A stretch of 64,000 bases of DNA, taken from contig JBOHFI010000018.1 in the NCBI GenBank assembly GCA_050699595.1, positions 22,263 to 86,262 of the forward strand, read 5' to 3'. The position numbers and the translations under genes were made by a program. This stretch comes from GCA-003244245 sp050699595. Lineage in GTDB: Bacteria > Actinomycetota > Actinomycetes > Mycobacteriales > Pseudonocardiaceae. The notes beneath the pieces were generated by a model. The model was not told the DNA's origin. It did not search any database and was given only the letters and a program-made list of their open reading frames with translations. Positions 8,998 to 16,423 of the stretch are shown piece after piece; within the stretch, counting starts at the first letter, position 1, and each line of letters begins with the position of its first letter.

Positions 8998-9012
8998 TAC
9001 CTAAGTTAGGTA
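8998..9012. promoter_or_regulatory. Palindromic operator upstream of padR-like gene
   Basis: TACCTAA-G-TTAGGTA is a perfect 7+7 inverted repeat with one central base, 11-25 nt upstream of the PadR start codon. Winged-helix PadR dimers bind such AT-rich palindromes, so autorepression is likely. The assignment rests on position and symmetry only. Confidence 0.6.
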
Positions 9013-9511
9013 TGCGAGCAAGAGTAACCCCCAGCCAACCCCACCGCGATTCGTCACGCCACTGTTGACCCGCCAAGACACCGCGCCCCAACGGTAGACC
9101 GCAGCCTTGGTCCGGCCCGATCTCGAGTGCTCTCAGTGCGTCGAGTTCGACAGGGGAGCTGCTCGGGTGGCCCCCAACAGCCTTGTTGTCGAACTCGGCG
9201 ACAGTAGGGTTGATCACAAACCACGAGATCTACGGGACATGCGTGAGGACTTGTGGTCGCCAGGAGGGATGCCGCCGCCGGCGGCCGACCCTCGTCTGGG
9301 TCGCTGTCGCGCCGGAATCACCGCCCAGGCCCGCGCGATGCGCTGCTCGATCACCGTGCGGCTGATGCCGCGAGGTGCGTCACCCCTCGGTTACCGGGCC
9401 AGCCCCCTCACGGCGCGTCCCGAGGTTGGTGGTTCTATGGTGACTCGCCGGGATCAACGGAGGAGCCATGACGGACGACCGGAGCACCATTGTCAGCCCC
9501 CGGCGCGCGCT
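9013..9511. other. Intergenic stretch without a supportable gene
   Basis: Open frames exist on both strands but none has a ribosome site, family motif or convincing composition. Short stretches read like decayed protein (for instance an Ile-Glu-Gln-Arg-Ile-Ala-Arg-Ala-Trp-like run on the minus strand near 9340), which suggests gene debris. Confidence 0.5.
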
Positions 9512-9735
9512 AGTACGGCAGTCGCACTATGTGATCTCGATCCGTGGCCGACAAGACATGATCACGGTTTGTGTGCGTAGGACGACACGTCGTGTCGCCC
9601 TACGCACACAAACCGTGATCATGATGTCTGAGGTGCAGCCTGCGGTTGCGCTGGCGATGTCACCTAGCGCGCAACCGAGCATGCCACGACCAGCGACAAC
9701 ACCTCGAAAATCACGAGATGCGGCTGTCGTACCAG
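9512..9735 (+). mobile_element. MITE-like palindromic element, copy 1
   Basis: A non-coding element of about 224 bp with imperfect terminal inverted repeats (left AGTACGGCAGTCGCA, right end reading inward GGTACGACAGCCGCA) and a long internal hairpin (9557-9623). A second copy lies at 57668-57888 in the opposite orientation and matches along its whole length. It has terminal repeats and two dispersed copies and no coding capacity, the pattern of a miniature inverted-repeat transposable element. The transposase that moves it is not in the window. Confidence 0.75.
9557..9623. repeat. Long hairpin inside MITE copy 1
   Basis: Arms of 25 nt (9557-9581 and 9599-9623; CATGATCACGGTTTGTGTGC and its complement form the outer 20) are perfect. 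The 17-nt centre carries a further CGACACG-T-CGTGTCG repeat, so almost the whole 67 nt can fold into one stem with a 1-nt loop. The outer 20-nt arms are kept in copy 2, while its centre has decayed. Confidence 0.9.
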
Positions 9736-9802
9736 GGGCGGGGCTTGGTACCCGACCTCTGGGTCGAAGACTGACCCAGGGGGCGACCGGGTCGGACACT
9801 CG

Positions 9803-10309
9803 GTGAGCGGCCCGGTCCTGATTCTCATCGGTCCGCCGGGTTCTGGGAAGAGCACCGTGGGGCAGCTGGTGGCCAGCAAGCTGGGTGTCTCGTTTCGGGA
9901 CTTCGATGATGACGTGGAGCATGAGTGCGGTCTGCCTGCCGGCGAGCTGGTCGTCAAGCTGGGTCGAGAGGCATTCAGCGACCTGGAGTGCCAGCTTATC
10001 GGTACTGTTCTCGCCGACCATACGGGAGTGCTCGCTCTTGGTGGCGGCACGCCGCTGAACCCCGTTATCCAAGAACAACTGAAACCTTTCCATAGTGTGT
10101 TTCTCGATGTGGAGCTCACTGAGTTGCTCCGCCGGGAGGGACTGGTCACCCTGCACCCGTGGCTGCTCCCTAACCCCCGGGCGCATCTTCGGCAGCTGCT
10201 CTCCGAGCGGCGTCCGATCTATGAAGCGGTGTCCAGCGCCGTGGTGTTGACGACTGGTCGTTCAGCTGAGGACGTGGCGGCAGAGGTGCTGCTGACCATG
10301 CGCCGGTGA
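9803..10309 (+). CDS. aroK: Shikimate kinase homologue with altered substrate-binding residues
   Basis: Shikimate kinase phosphorylates the 3-OH of shikimate. The 168-aa protein has Walker A GPPGSGKST, the shikimate-binding aspartates in RDFDDDVE (D33, D35), the GGG loop (LALGGGTP) and ERRPIYE near the C-terminus. It lies directly upstream of aroB, as in other actinomycetes. However, the GExxFRxxE motif reads GREAFSDLE, so the arginine that contacts the shikimate carboxylate is Ser59, and the lid arginine (RPLL in relatives) is His118. Start is GTG 9803. Position argues for AroK, but the substitutions leave activity or substrate uncertain. Confidence 0.85.
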   Translation: MSGPVLILIGPPGSGKSTVGQLVASKLGVSFRDFDDDVEHECGLPAGELVVKLGREAFSDLECQLIGTVLADHTGVLALGGGTPLNPVIQEQLKPFHSVFLDVELTELLRREGLVTLHPWLLPNPRAHLRQLLSERRPIYEAVSSAVVLTTGRSAEDVAAEVLLTMRR

Positions 10310-10369
10310 TCTCGCGGTGCGATGTCTGGTCCGTGGGATGCTGCCCTCGTGGACGCGAGAGGTAGTGAC

Positions 10370-11494
10370 GTGAGCGAGACCGGCGAACCGGGCCAGGCCG
10401 GTGACACCGAGCCGACGAGGATCCGGGTGGCGACGGCGCGGCCCTACGACGTCATCGTCGGACGGTATCTGCGGGCTGAGCTGCTGGATGCGGTGGGCAG
10501 CGGCGCCGTGGCGATCGTGCACCAGCCGACCCTGGTCGAGCCCGCGGAGGCGCTGCGCACCGTGCTGGAGTACTTAGGTGCGCGGGCTTACCGCATCGAG
10601 GTGCCCGACGCCGAGGACGGCAAGACGCTGGCGGTGGCGGGGTTCTGCTGGGACGCGCTCGGGCAGATGGGCCTGGACCGCACCGGCACTGTGGTCGGCT
10701 TCGGCGGCGGGGCGGTGACCGATCTCGCCGGGTTCGTCGCCGCTACCTGGCTGCGCGGGGTCCGGCTGGTGCAGGTGCCCACCACGTTGCTGGCGATGGT
10801 GGATGCCGCGGTGGGCGGTAAGACCGGGATCAACACCGACGCGGGCAAGAATCTGGTCGGCGTATTCCATGAACCCGGCGCGGTGCTGGTGGACCTCGCG
10901 ACGCTGCCGACGCTGCCGCGTGCCGAGCTCGTCGCCGGAATGGCCGAAGTGGTCAAGGCGGGGTTCATCGCCGATCCCGTGATCCTGGAGCGGATCGAGG
11001 CCGACCCGGCCGCCGCGCTGGATCCCTCCGGGCCGGTGCTGGAGGAGCTGATCAGCCGCGCGATCAGGGTCAAGGCCGACGTGGTGGCCGCTGACTTGCG
11101 GGAATCCCACCTACGGGAAGTGCTCAACTACGGGCACACCCTGGGCCACGCCCTGGAGCGTCGGGAGGGCTACCGGTGGCGGCACGGCGCCGCGGTGAGC
11201 GTCGGCATGGTCTTCGCTGCGGAGTTGGCCCGGCTCGCCGGGCGTCTGGACGACGCCACCGCGCAGCGCCACCGCGCGGTGCTCCGCTCGATCGGCTTGC
11301 CCACCGAATACGACGCCGATGCGCTACCCGAGCTGCTGGAGGGCATGCGCAACGACAAGAAGACCCGGTCGGGGGTGTTGCGCTTCGTGGTGCTCGACGG
11401 TCTGGCGAAGCCCGGCCGGCTGGAGGATCCGGACCTCGAACTGCTTGCCGGGGCCTACGCCGCGCTGAGCAGCGGGGTGGAAGACCCGGAATGA
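10370..11494 (+). CDS. aroB: 3-dehydroquinate synthase
   Basis: Converts DAHP to 3-dehydroquinate in the shikimate pathway, using NAD and a divalent metal. Signature stretches are VGFGGGAVTDLAGFVAATW, the VPTTLLAMVDAAVGGKTGIN region, the metal-binding Glu region (GMAEVVKAGF) and the metal histidines in LNYGHTLGHALE and RHGAAVSVGM. I start at GTG 10370 because GAGAGG lies 7 nt before it, giving 374 aa. An in-frame ATG at 10322 would add 16 residues. The stop overlaps aroQ by ATGA. Confidence 0.96.
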   Translation: MSETGEPGQAGDTEPTRIRVATARPYDVIVGRYLRAELLDAVGSGAVAIVHQPTLVEPAEALRTVLEYLGARAYRIEVPDAEDGKTLAVAGFCWDALGQMGLDRTGTVVGFGGGAVTDLAGFVAATWLRGVRLVQVPTTLLAMVDAAVGGKTGINTDAGKNLVGVFHEPGAVLVDLATLPTLPRAELVAGMAEVVKAGFIADPVILERIEADPAAALDPSGPVLEELISRAIRVKADVVAADLRESHLREVLNYGHTLGHALERREGYRWRHGAAVSVGMVFAAELARLAGRLDDATAQRHRAVLRSIGLPTEYDADALPELLEGMRNDKKTRSGVLRFVVLDGLAKPGRLEDPDLELLAGAYAALSSGVEDPE

Positions 11495-11925
11495 AGGTGT
11501 TGGTGCTCAACGGGCCGAACCTGGGCCGGCTCGGGACCCGTGAGCCCGATGTCTACGGTGCTGCCACTCACGGTGACCTGGTGGCGCTGTGCGAACGGGT
11601 GGGAGCCGAGCTGGGGCTGGAGGTGGACGTGCGCCAGACCGACCACGAGGGCGTCATGCTGAGCTGGCTGCACGAGGCCGCCGACACCGCGACCCCGGTG
11701 GTGCTCAACGCCGGGGCGTGGACGCATCACTCGATCGCGGTCCGGGACGCCGCCGCGCAGCTGTCGGCGCCGCTGGTGGAGGTGCACATCAGCAATGTGC
11801 ACGCGCGCGAGCCGTTCCGGCACCACAGCTACCTCTCGGCCATCGCCTCCGGAGTCATCATCGGCCTGGGGATCGAGGGGTACCCCCTCGCGCTGCGCTG
11901 GATCGCCGGCCGCGCCGGTACCTGA
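11491..11925 (+). CDS. aroQ: Type II 3-dehydroquinate dehydratase
   Basis: Dehydrates 3-dehydroquinate to 3-dehydroshikimate. The 144-aa length is typical of the type II dodecameric enzyme. Visible hallmarks are LNGPNLGRLGTREPDVYG, with the catalytic Arg and Tyr, VVLNAGAWTHHS, VEVHISNVHAREPFRHHS with the catalytic His, and GLGIEGYPLAL at the end. The start ATG 11491 overlaps the aroB stop (ATGA), so the two are translationally coupled. The stop codon lies inside the left arm of a strong hairpin. Confidence 0.97.
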   Translation: MKVLVLNGPNLGRLGTREPDVYGAATHGDLVALCERVGAELGLEVDVRQTDHEGVMLSWLHEAADTATPVVLNAGAWTHHSIAVRDAAAQLSAPLVEVHISNVHAREPFRHHSYLSAIASGVIIGLGIEGYPLALRWIAGRAGT

Positions 11926-11971
11926 GAGCATCGCCGGCACCAGAACACCGCCGGCGATGCTCTCAGGTACC
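11917..11971 (+). terminator. 22-bp inverted repeat after aroQ
   Basis: Perfect 22-nt arms (11917-11938, 11950-11971; GGTACCTGAGAGCATCGCCG core) with an 11-nt loop. The left arm contains the last codons and stop of aroQ. There is no T tract. It probably separates aro from pepQ transcription or protects the aroQ mRNA end. Confidence 0.7.
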
Positions 11972-12003
11972 AGAACACGGGGCGGACCCGCTACCGTCGG
12001 TCT

Positions 12004-13095
12004 ATGTCCCACTCTGCGCGCCGCGAGGCGCTTCGCGAGCGGCTGCGCGCGCTGGAGCTCGACGCGTTGCTGGTCACCGATCTGTGCAACATCCGCTACC
12101 TCACCGGATTCACCGGCTCCAACGGTGTCCTGCTGGTGCACGCCGAGGGCGACGAGCGCAGCGTGTTCGCCACCGACGGCCGCTACCGGACGCAGTCGCA
12201 GCAGCAGGTGCCCGACCTGCGCCGGGTGATCGACAGGTCTACCCGCTCGCGGTTGGCCAAGGACGCCGCCGCCGACGGGGTCGGCCGGCTGGGTTTCGAG
12301 AGCCATGTGGTGACGGTCGACGGGCATGCCGCGCTGGCGAAGGTCACCGGCGCGGAGCTGCTGGTCGCCACCTCTCGACCGGTGGAGGCACTACGGCTGA
12401 TCAAGGACGAGACCGAGGTCGCCGCGCTGCGCGCGGCGTGCGCGGCCGCCGACATCGCCCTGGCCGGGCTGCTCGCCGAGGGCGGGCTACGGCCAGGTCG
12501 CACGGAACGCGAGGTGGCCCGCGACCTGGAGGCCCGGATGGTGGCGGCGGGAGCAGCCGGCCCGTCGTTCGAGACCATCGTGGCGACCGGTGCGAACTCC
12601 GCGGTACCCCACCACCGCCCGACCGACGCGCCGCTGCGCCGTGGCGACTTGCTGAAGATGGACTTCGGTGCCCTGGTCGAGGGCTACCACTCCGACATGA
12701 CCCGCACCGTGGTGCTCGGAGCGCTGGCCGAGTGGCAGCGGGAGCTCTACGACCTGGTCGCTGCGGCGCAGGCGGCGGGGCGGGTTGCGCTGCGGACCGG
12801 GGCCGATGTCCGCGCGGTGGATGCGGCCGCCCGGGACGTCATCACCCGCGCCGGGCATGGTGAGGACTTCGTGCACGGTCTCGGGCATGGCGTCGGTTTG
12901 CAGATCCACGAGGCTCCGGCGTTGTCGCAGTTCGGGGTCGGTACACTGGAGACCGGCATGGCGGTCACCGTCGAGCCGGGTGTCTACCTTGCCGGCCGGG
13001 GTGGGGTTCGCATCGAGGACACTCTCATCGTGTCCGACGGCGATCCGGAGCTCCTCACCCTGACCACGAAAGACCTCGTCGTCGTGCCCTGCTGA
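12004..13095 (+). CDS. pepQ: Xaa-Pro peptidase, M24 family
   Basis: A cytosolic metallopeptidase that cleaves Xaa-Pro bonds. It is 363 aa. The creatinase-like N-domain (DALLVTDLCNIRYLTGFTG) is followed by the pita-bread domain with the five metal ligands: MDFGALVEGYHSDMTR (two Asp), GLGHGVGLQIHE (His), TVEPGVYL (Glu) and GVRIEDT (Glu). This gene sits between aroQ and efp in most related actinomycetes. Start ATG 12004 fits the family length. Aminopeptidase (PepP) versus dipeptidase (PepQ) cannot be told from sequence alone. Confidence 0.93.
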   Translation: MSHSARREALRERLRALELDALLVTDLCNIRYLTGFTGSNGVLLVHAEGDERSVFATDGRYRTQSQQQVPDLRRVIDRSTRSRLAKDAAADGVGRLGFESHVVTVDGHAALAKVTGAELLVATSRPVEALRLIKDETEVAALRAACAAADIALAGLLAEGGLRPGRTEREVARDLEARMVAAGAAGPSFETIVATGANSAVPHHRPTDAPLRRGDLLKMDFGALVEGYHSDMTRTVVLGALAEWQRELYDLVAAAQAAGRVALRTGADVRAVDAAARDVITRAGHGEDFVHGLGHGVGLQIHEAPALSQFGVGTLETGMAVTVEPGVYLAGRGGVRIEDTLIVSDGDPELLTLTTKDLVVVPC

Positions 13096-13128
13096 CAGCA
13101 AACCGATACCCGAGAGTGAAGGGCTGAC

Positions 13129-13692
13129 GTGGCCTCCACCAACGACCTGCAGAATGGGCTCGTGCTCAACCTCGACGGCCAGCTGTGGTCGGTCGTGAAG
13201 TTCCAGCACGTCAAACCGGGCAAGGGCGGTGCTTTCGTGCGGACCACCCTGAAGAACGTGCTGTCCGGCAAGGTCGTGGACAAGACGTTCAACGCGGGAA
13301 CCAAGGTCGACACCGCCATCGTCGACCGGCGCGATATGACCTATCTGTACGCCGACGGCGCCGACTTCGTGTTCATGGACGGCGACACCTACGACCAGAT
13401 CACCATTCCCGGTGGCGTCGTCGGAGATGCGGCGAAATACCTGCTGGACAACCAGACCGTGCTGGTCGCCGTCCATGAGGGCACCCCGCTCTACGTCGAG
13501 CTGCCGACCTCGGTGGAGCTGGTGATCTCGCACACCGACCCGGGCCTGCAGGGGGACCGGTCCACCGGTGGTACCAAGCCCGCCACGGTGGAGACCGGCG
13601 CCGAGATCCAGGTACCGCTGTTCGTCAGCACCGGCGAGAAGGTCAAGGTGGACACCCGGGACGGGCGTTACCTCGGCCGCGTCAGTAGCTGA
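13129..13692 (+). CDS. efp: Elongation factor P
   Basis: Relieves ribosome stalling at polyproline motifs. It is 187 aa with the three-domain layout. The exposed Lys loop is KPGKGGAFVRTTLKN in domain I, and the C-terminal region (VETGAEIQVPLFVSTGEKVK, then VDTRDGRYLGR) is classic. Start is GTG 13129. The loop Lys aligns with the residue that is beta-lysylated in E. coli; actinobacterial EF-P is usually unmodified (family knowledge). One nt separates its stop from the nusB start. Confidence 0.97.
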   Translation: MASTNDLQNGLVLNLDGQLWSVVKFQHVKPGKGGAFVRTTLKNVLSGKVVDKTFNAGTKVDTAIVDRRDMTYLYADGADFVFMDGDTYDQITIPGGVVGDAAKYLLDNQTVLVAVHEGTPLYVELPTSVELVISHTDPGLQGDRSTGGTKPATVETGAEIQVPLFVSTGEKVKVDTRDGRYLGRVSS

Positions 13693-13693
13693 G

Positions 13694-14101
13694 GTGGGCG
13701 CCCGGAGCAAGGCCCGCAAGCGCGCCGTCGACATCCTCTTCGAATCCGATCTGCGTGGGCTGGACCCGCTCGCGCTGCTCGCCGAGCGGGTCGGCGCCCC
13801 GGAACTGCCCCCGGTCAGCGACTACACGGTCTTGTTGGTGCACGGCGTGGCCGAGCACGCCGAGGACATCGACCGGTTGCTCGCCGACCAAGCCCATGGC
13901 TGGGCCCTGACGCGGATGCCCGCGGTCGACCGGGCGGTCCTCCGGCTTGGTGTGTTCGAACTGTTGTTCTCCGTTGAGGTGGACGATGCGGTAGCCATCG
14001 ACGAGGCCATCGAACTTGCCAAGTTGCTGTCCACCGACGACTCGCCACGCTTCGTCAACGGTGTGCTCGGTGCGCTGGCCGCGCTGCCGCGCGGCTCATG
14101 A
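13694..14101 (+). CDS. nusB: Transcription antitermination factor NusB
   Basis: NusB binds boxA RNA with NusE (S10) during rRNA transcription antitermination. The 135-aa protein begins VGARSKARKRAVDILFESD at GTG 13694 and ends with DDSPRFVNGVLGALA, both family signatures, with DRAVLRLGVFELLF between. The frame extends upstream into efp but this start fits the family length and sits one nt after the efp stop. It converges on bldD, with 7 nt between the stops. Confidence 0.95.
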   Translation: MGARSKARKRAVDILFESDLRGLDPLALLAERVGAPELPPVSDYTVLLVHGVAEHAEDIDRLLADQAHGWALTRMPAVDRAVLRLGVFELLFSVEVDDAVAIDEAIELAKLLSTDDSPRFVNGVLGALAALPRGS

Positions 14102-14108
14102 GCGGCGA

Positions 14109-14606
14109 TCAGGCCTCTTCTTTGTCCTTCGCGGGGCGAGCCTCCGGGGGCAGCACACCCCAGCCGATGAGCTGCTCGGTGAGATCACCCGGCGACATGT
14201 CGTAGATGATCGCCAGTGAGCGCAGGTCCTCAGTGCGGATAGACAGTACCTTGCCGTTGTAGTCGCCGCGCTGGCTCTGGATCGTCGCGGCGTAGCGGGC
14301 CAGCGGGCCCACCTTGTCCACCGGCAGCTGCTGCAGGCGCTCCAGATTGATGACGATCTTGGTGGCCGGCTCGCTGCCGGAGGGTACCCGGCCTTCCGGC
14401 AGCAGTTCGGGTACGGGGACCCCGTAGAAGTCGGCAAGCTCGGCGAGTTTCTGCACCGTGACCGCCCGGTCACCGCGCTCGTAGGAGCCGACCACCACGG
14501 CTTTCCAGCGACCCGCCGACTTCTGCTCGACACCGTGCAGCGACAGACCCTGCTGTTGGCGGATGCCACGCAGTTTGGACCCTAGTGCCTTGGCATAGTC
14601 GCCCAT
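14109..14606 (-). CDS. bldD: Developmental regulator BldD
   Basis: BldD represses sporulation genes in filamentous actinomycetes and dimerises through tetrameric c-di-GMP. The 165-aa protein has an N-terminal XRE helix-turn-helix (LRGIRQQQGLSLHGVEQKS) and the linker stretch WKAVVVGSYERGDRAVTVQ. The C-terminal c-di-GMP signature is RGD-x8-RxxD, seen here as QRGDYNGKVLSIRTED (RTED replaces the RQDD of Streptomyces). All charged contact residues are kept. Start is ATG 14606. It is divergent from pyrR across about 285 bp. Confidence 0.95.
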   Translation of the reverse strand: MGDYAKALGSKLRGIRQQQGLSLHGVEQKSAGRWKAVVVGSYERGDRAVTVQKLAELADFYGVPVPELLPEGRVPSGSEPATKIVINLERLQQLPVDKVGPLARYAATIQSQRGDYNGKVLSIRTEDLRSLAIIYDMSPGDLTEQLIGWGVLPPEARPAKDKEEA

Positions 14607-14637
14607 CGTGCCCCTTCTCCTTCTTCAGACCCCGACC

Positions 14638-14700
14638 ACTCAGCGCCGTGGGGCGCCACGCGAAAATCTCGATGATACGGAGAGTAATGCTGCGCTGAGT
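14638..14700. promoter_or_regulatory. Split inverted repeat in the bldD-pyrR intergenic region
   Basis: ACTCAGCGC (14638-14646) and GCGCTGAGT (14692-14700) are perfect complements separated by 45 nt, upstream of bldD. They could be paired half-sites for a looping or multimeric regulator. BldD autoregulation is known in Streptomyces, but I do not see a clear BldD box, so the binder is unknown. Confidence 0.35.
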
Positions 14701-14850
14701 AACCCCCCAGGTCAAGCCATGGGGGGCTCAACACCGCGCAGAGTCACGTACATCACCCGGAAGGAGTAGTGAATGGACGTCAGCGACTCTCGTCCGACCT
14801 TCCTGGTAGCGTCCAGTACGGGTCCTGGCACCGGCTGGAGAACCTGACGT

Positions 14851-14886
14851 CCTTTAAGACCCGTCCGGTGAGGCGGGGAAGGAGGT
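14851..14886 (+). promoter_or_regulatory. PyrR-binding RNA hairpin in pyr leader
   Basis: The transcript can fold as CCTTTAAGACCCG / CGGGGAAGG around the loop TCCGGTGAGG, the conserved PyrR recognition loop. The 3' side of the stem contains the GGAGG ribosome site (14880-14884) of pyrR. Bound PyrR-UMP would therefore hide the ribosome site and shut translation, the arrangement described for mycobacteria. No transcription terminator follows. Confidence 0.85.
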
Positions 14887-14891
14887 CCGCC

Positions 14892-15473
14892 GTGGCGTCC
14901 CTCTCCGGGGCGGGCGCGGTGGGTGAGGCCGGGTCGCCGCAGCAGCGTGAGTTGCTCTCGGCGGCCGAGGTCGCGCGCATCGTCGCCCGGATGGCCCATC
15001 AGGTCATCGAGCGCACCGCCCCCGAGCCGGTGATGCTGGTGGGCATCCCCACCCGCGGCGTCCCGCTGGCGCACCGGCTGGCGGATCGGATCCGGGAGTT
15101 CGGTGGGGCTCGACCCGATGTGGGCATCCTCGACGTCACCCTCTACCGGGACGACCTGCGGACCCGGCCCACCCGCCCGTTGCGAGCCACTGAGCTGCCC
15201 GCCATCGGGCTGGACGACGCGCTCGTCGTGCTGGTCGACGACGTGCTGTACTCCGGACGCACCGTCGCGGCCGCGCTGGACGCGCTGCGGGAGTACGGCC
15301 GCCCCCGGGCGGTGCAGCTCGCCGTACTGGTCGACCGCGGTCACCGTGAACTGCCGATTCGGGCCGACTACGTGGGCAAGAACCTACCGACCTCACGGGA
15401 TGAGACGGTCGGTGTGCTGCTGGTCGAGACGGACGGCACCGATGCCGTCGTGATCCGCCGGAGCCGGCGGTGA
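14892..15473 (+). CDS. pyrR: Bifunctional pyr operon regulator / uracil phosphoribosyltransferase
   Basis: PyrR binds pyr mRNA when UMP is high. The 193-aa protein starts at GTG 14892, 7 nt after GGAGG; the frame is open to 14769 but upstream sequence is the RNA leader. Signatures are VGIPTRGVPLAHRLADRI, the YRDD motif in VTLYRDDLRTRP, the PRPP loop VVLVDDVLYSGRTVAAALD and LVDRGHRELPIRADYVGKN. The stop overlaps pyrB (GTGA). It is the first gene of the pyrimidine operon. Confidence 0.97.
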   Translation: MASLSGAGAVGEAGSPQQRELLSAAEVARIVARMAHQVIERTAPEPVMLVGIPTRGVPLAHRLADRIREFGGARPDVGILDVTLYRDDLRTRPTRPLRATELPAIGLDDALVVLVDDVLYSGRTVAAALDALREYGRPRAVQLAVLVDRGHRELPIRADYVGKNLPTSRDETVGVLLVETDGTDAVVIRRSRR

Positions 15474-16423
15474 GACACCTGCTCACCACCACCGGTCTGC
15501 GGCGCGAGACCGTCACCGCGCTGCTGGACACCGCCCAGGCTCTCAAGCAGGCGCTGCTGGGTCGCCAGGTGCGCAAGCTACCCACGCTGCGCGGGCGCAC
15601 CGTGGTCACCTTGTTCTATGAGAGTTCCACCCGCACCCGGGCGTCCTTCGAGATCGCGGGTAAGTGGATGAGCGCCGATGTGGTCAACCTCGCCGCCGGT
15701 GGCTCGTCGGTGGCCAAAGGGGAGTCGCTGCGCGACACCGCGCTCACCCTGGCCGCGATGGGCGTGGACTGCGTGGTGATCCGCCACCCCGCGTCGGGCG
15801 CGGCGCATCGCCTCGCCGACTGGGTACCCACGCACGTGGTCAACGCCGGCGACGGCACCCACCAGCACCCGACCCAAGCGCTGCTGGACGCGGCTACTCT
15901 TCGTGAGCGATTGGGCACCCTGAATGGGCGGACCGTCACCATCGTAGGCGATGTGCTGCACAGCAGGGTCGCCCGCTCGAACATCGAACTCTTGATCACG
16001 CTGGGTGCCCGGATTCACCTCGTCGCCCCGCCTACCCTGTTGCCCTGGGGTGTTGAGAACTGGGGTGTTGAGAACCGGGGTGTTGAGAACCGGGGCGTCA
16101 CCGTCGGGCATGACCTCGATGCTGCGCTACCCGACACCGACGCGGTGATGGTGCTGCGGGTCCAGGCTGAGCGGATGCACGGCGGGTTCTTCCCCTCCGC
16201 CCGGGAGTACTCGATCAGTTACGGGCTCACCGAGGCGCGGCTGGGGTTGTTGCCGGAGCATGCTGTGGTGCTGCACCCGGGCCCGATGCTGCGCGGTATG
16301 GAGATAGCGCACTCGGTCGCCGACTCGCCTCGCGCCGCGATCACCGAACAGGTCCGCAACGGGGTGCACGTGCGGATGGCGGTGCTCTATCACCTGCTCG
16401 CCGCCCAAGAGGATCTGGCGTGA
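15470..16423 (+). CDS. pyrB: Aspartate carbamoyltransferase catalytic subunit
   Basis: Condenses carbamoyl phosphate with aspartate. It is 317 aa. Carbamoyl-phosphate site: FYESSTRTRASFE, then KGESLRDT and the HPASGAAHRLAD and GDGTHQHPTQALLD stretches. Aspartate site: VLRVQAERM and HPGPMLRG. Residues 193-210 hold a tandem pentapeptide insertion (WGVEN twice, then RGVEN and RGV) encoded by 15-bp repeats, in a loop where relatives have about five residues. It probably lies on the surface and is tolerated. Start is GTG 15470, overlapping pyrR; the stop overlaps pyrC (GTGA). Confidence 0.96.
   Translation: MRHLLTTTGLRRETVTALLDTAQALKQALLGRQVRKLPTLRGRTVVTLFYESSTRTRASFEIAGKWMSADVVNLAAGGSSVAKGESLRDTALTLAAMGVDCVVIRHPASGAAHRLADWVPTHVVNAGDGTHQHPTQALLDAATLRERLGTLNGRTVTIVGDVLHSRVARSNIELLITLGARIHLVAPPTLLPWGVENWGVENRGVENRGVTVGHDLDAALPDTDAVMVLRVQAERMHGGFFPSAREYSISYGLTEARLGLLPEHAVVLHPGPMLRGMEIAHSVADSPRAAITEQVRNGVHVRMAVLYHLLAAQEDLA
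16046..16099 (+). repeat. In-frame 15-bp tandem repeat in pyrB
   Basis: Three units TGGGGTGTTGAGAAC / same / CGGGGTGTTGAGAAC (16046-16090), then a partial unit. Units are identical except for one base. Slippage in 15-nt steps keeps the frame. Confidence 0.95.

Noticed and set aside
9107..9580. 157-codon plus-strand frame
   Set aside because: Runs into the MITE, no family motif, no ribosome site.
11176..11490. Upstream extension of aroQ
   Set aside because: The extra text is aroB in another frame; ATG 11491 with ATGA overlap fits the family exactly.
14607..14760. BldD autoregulatory box
   Set aside because: A split inverted repeat is present, but no convincing match to the BldD box, so only the repeat was reported.
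16046..16099. Short regular repeats as CRISPR or VNTR without coding role
   Set aside because: Adjacent 15-bp units without spacers and in frame inside pyrB.
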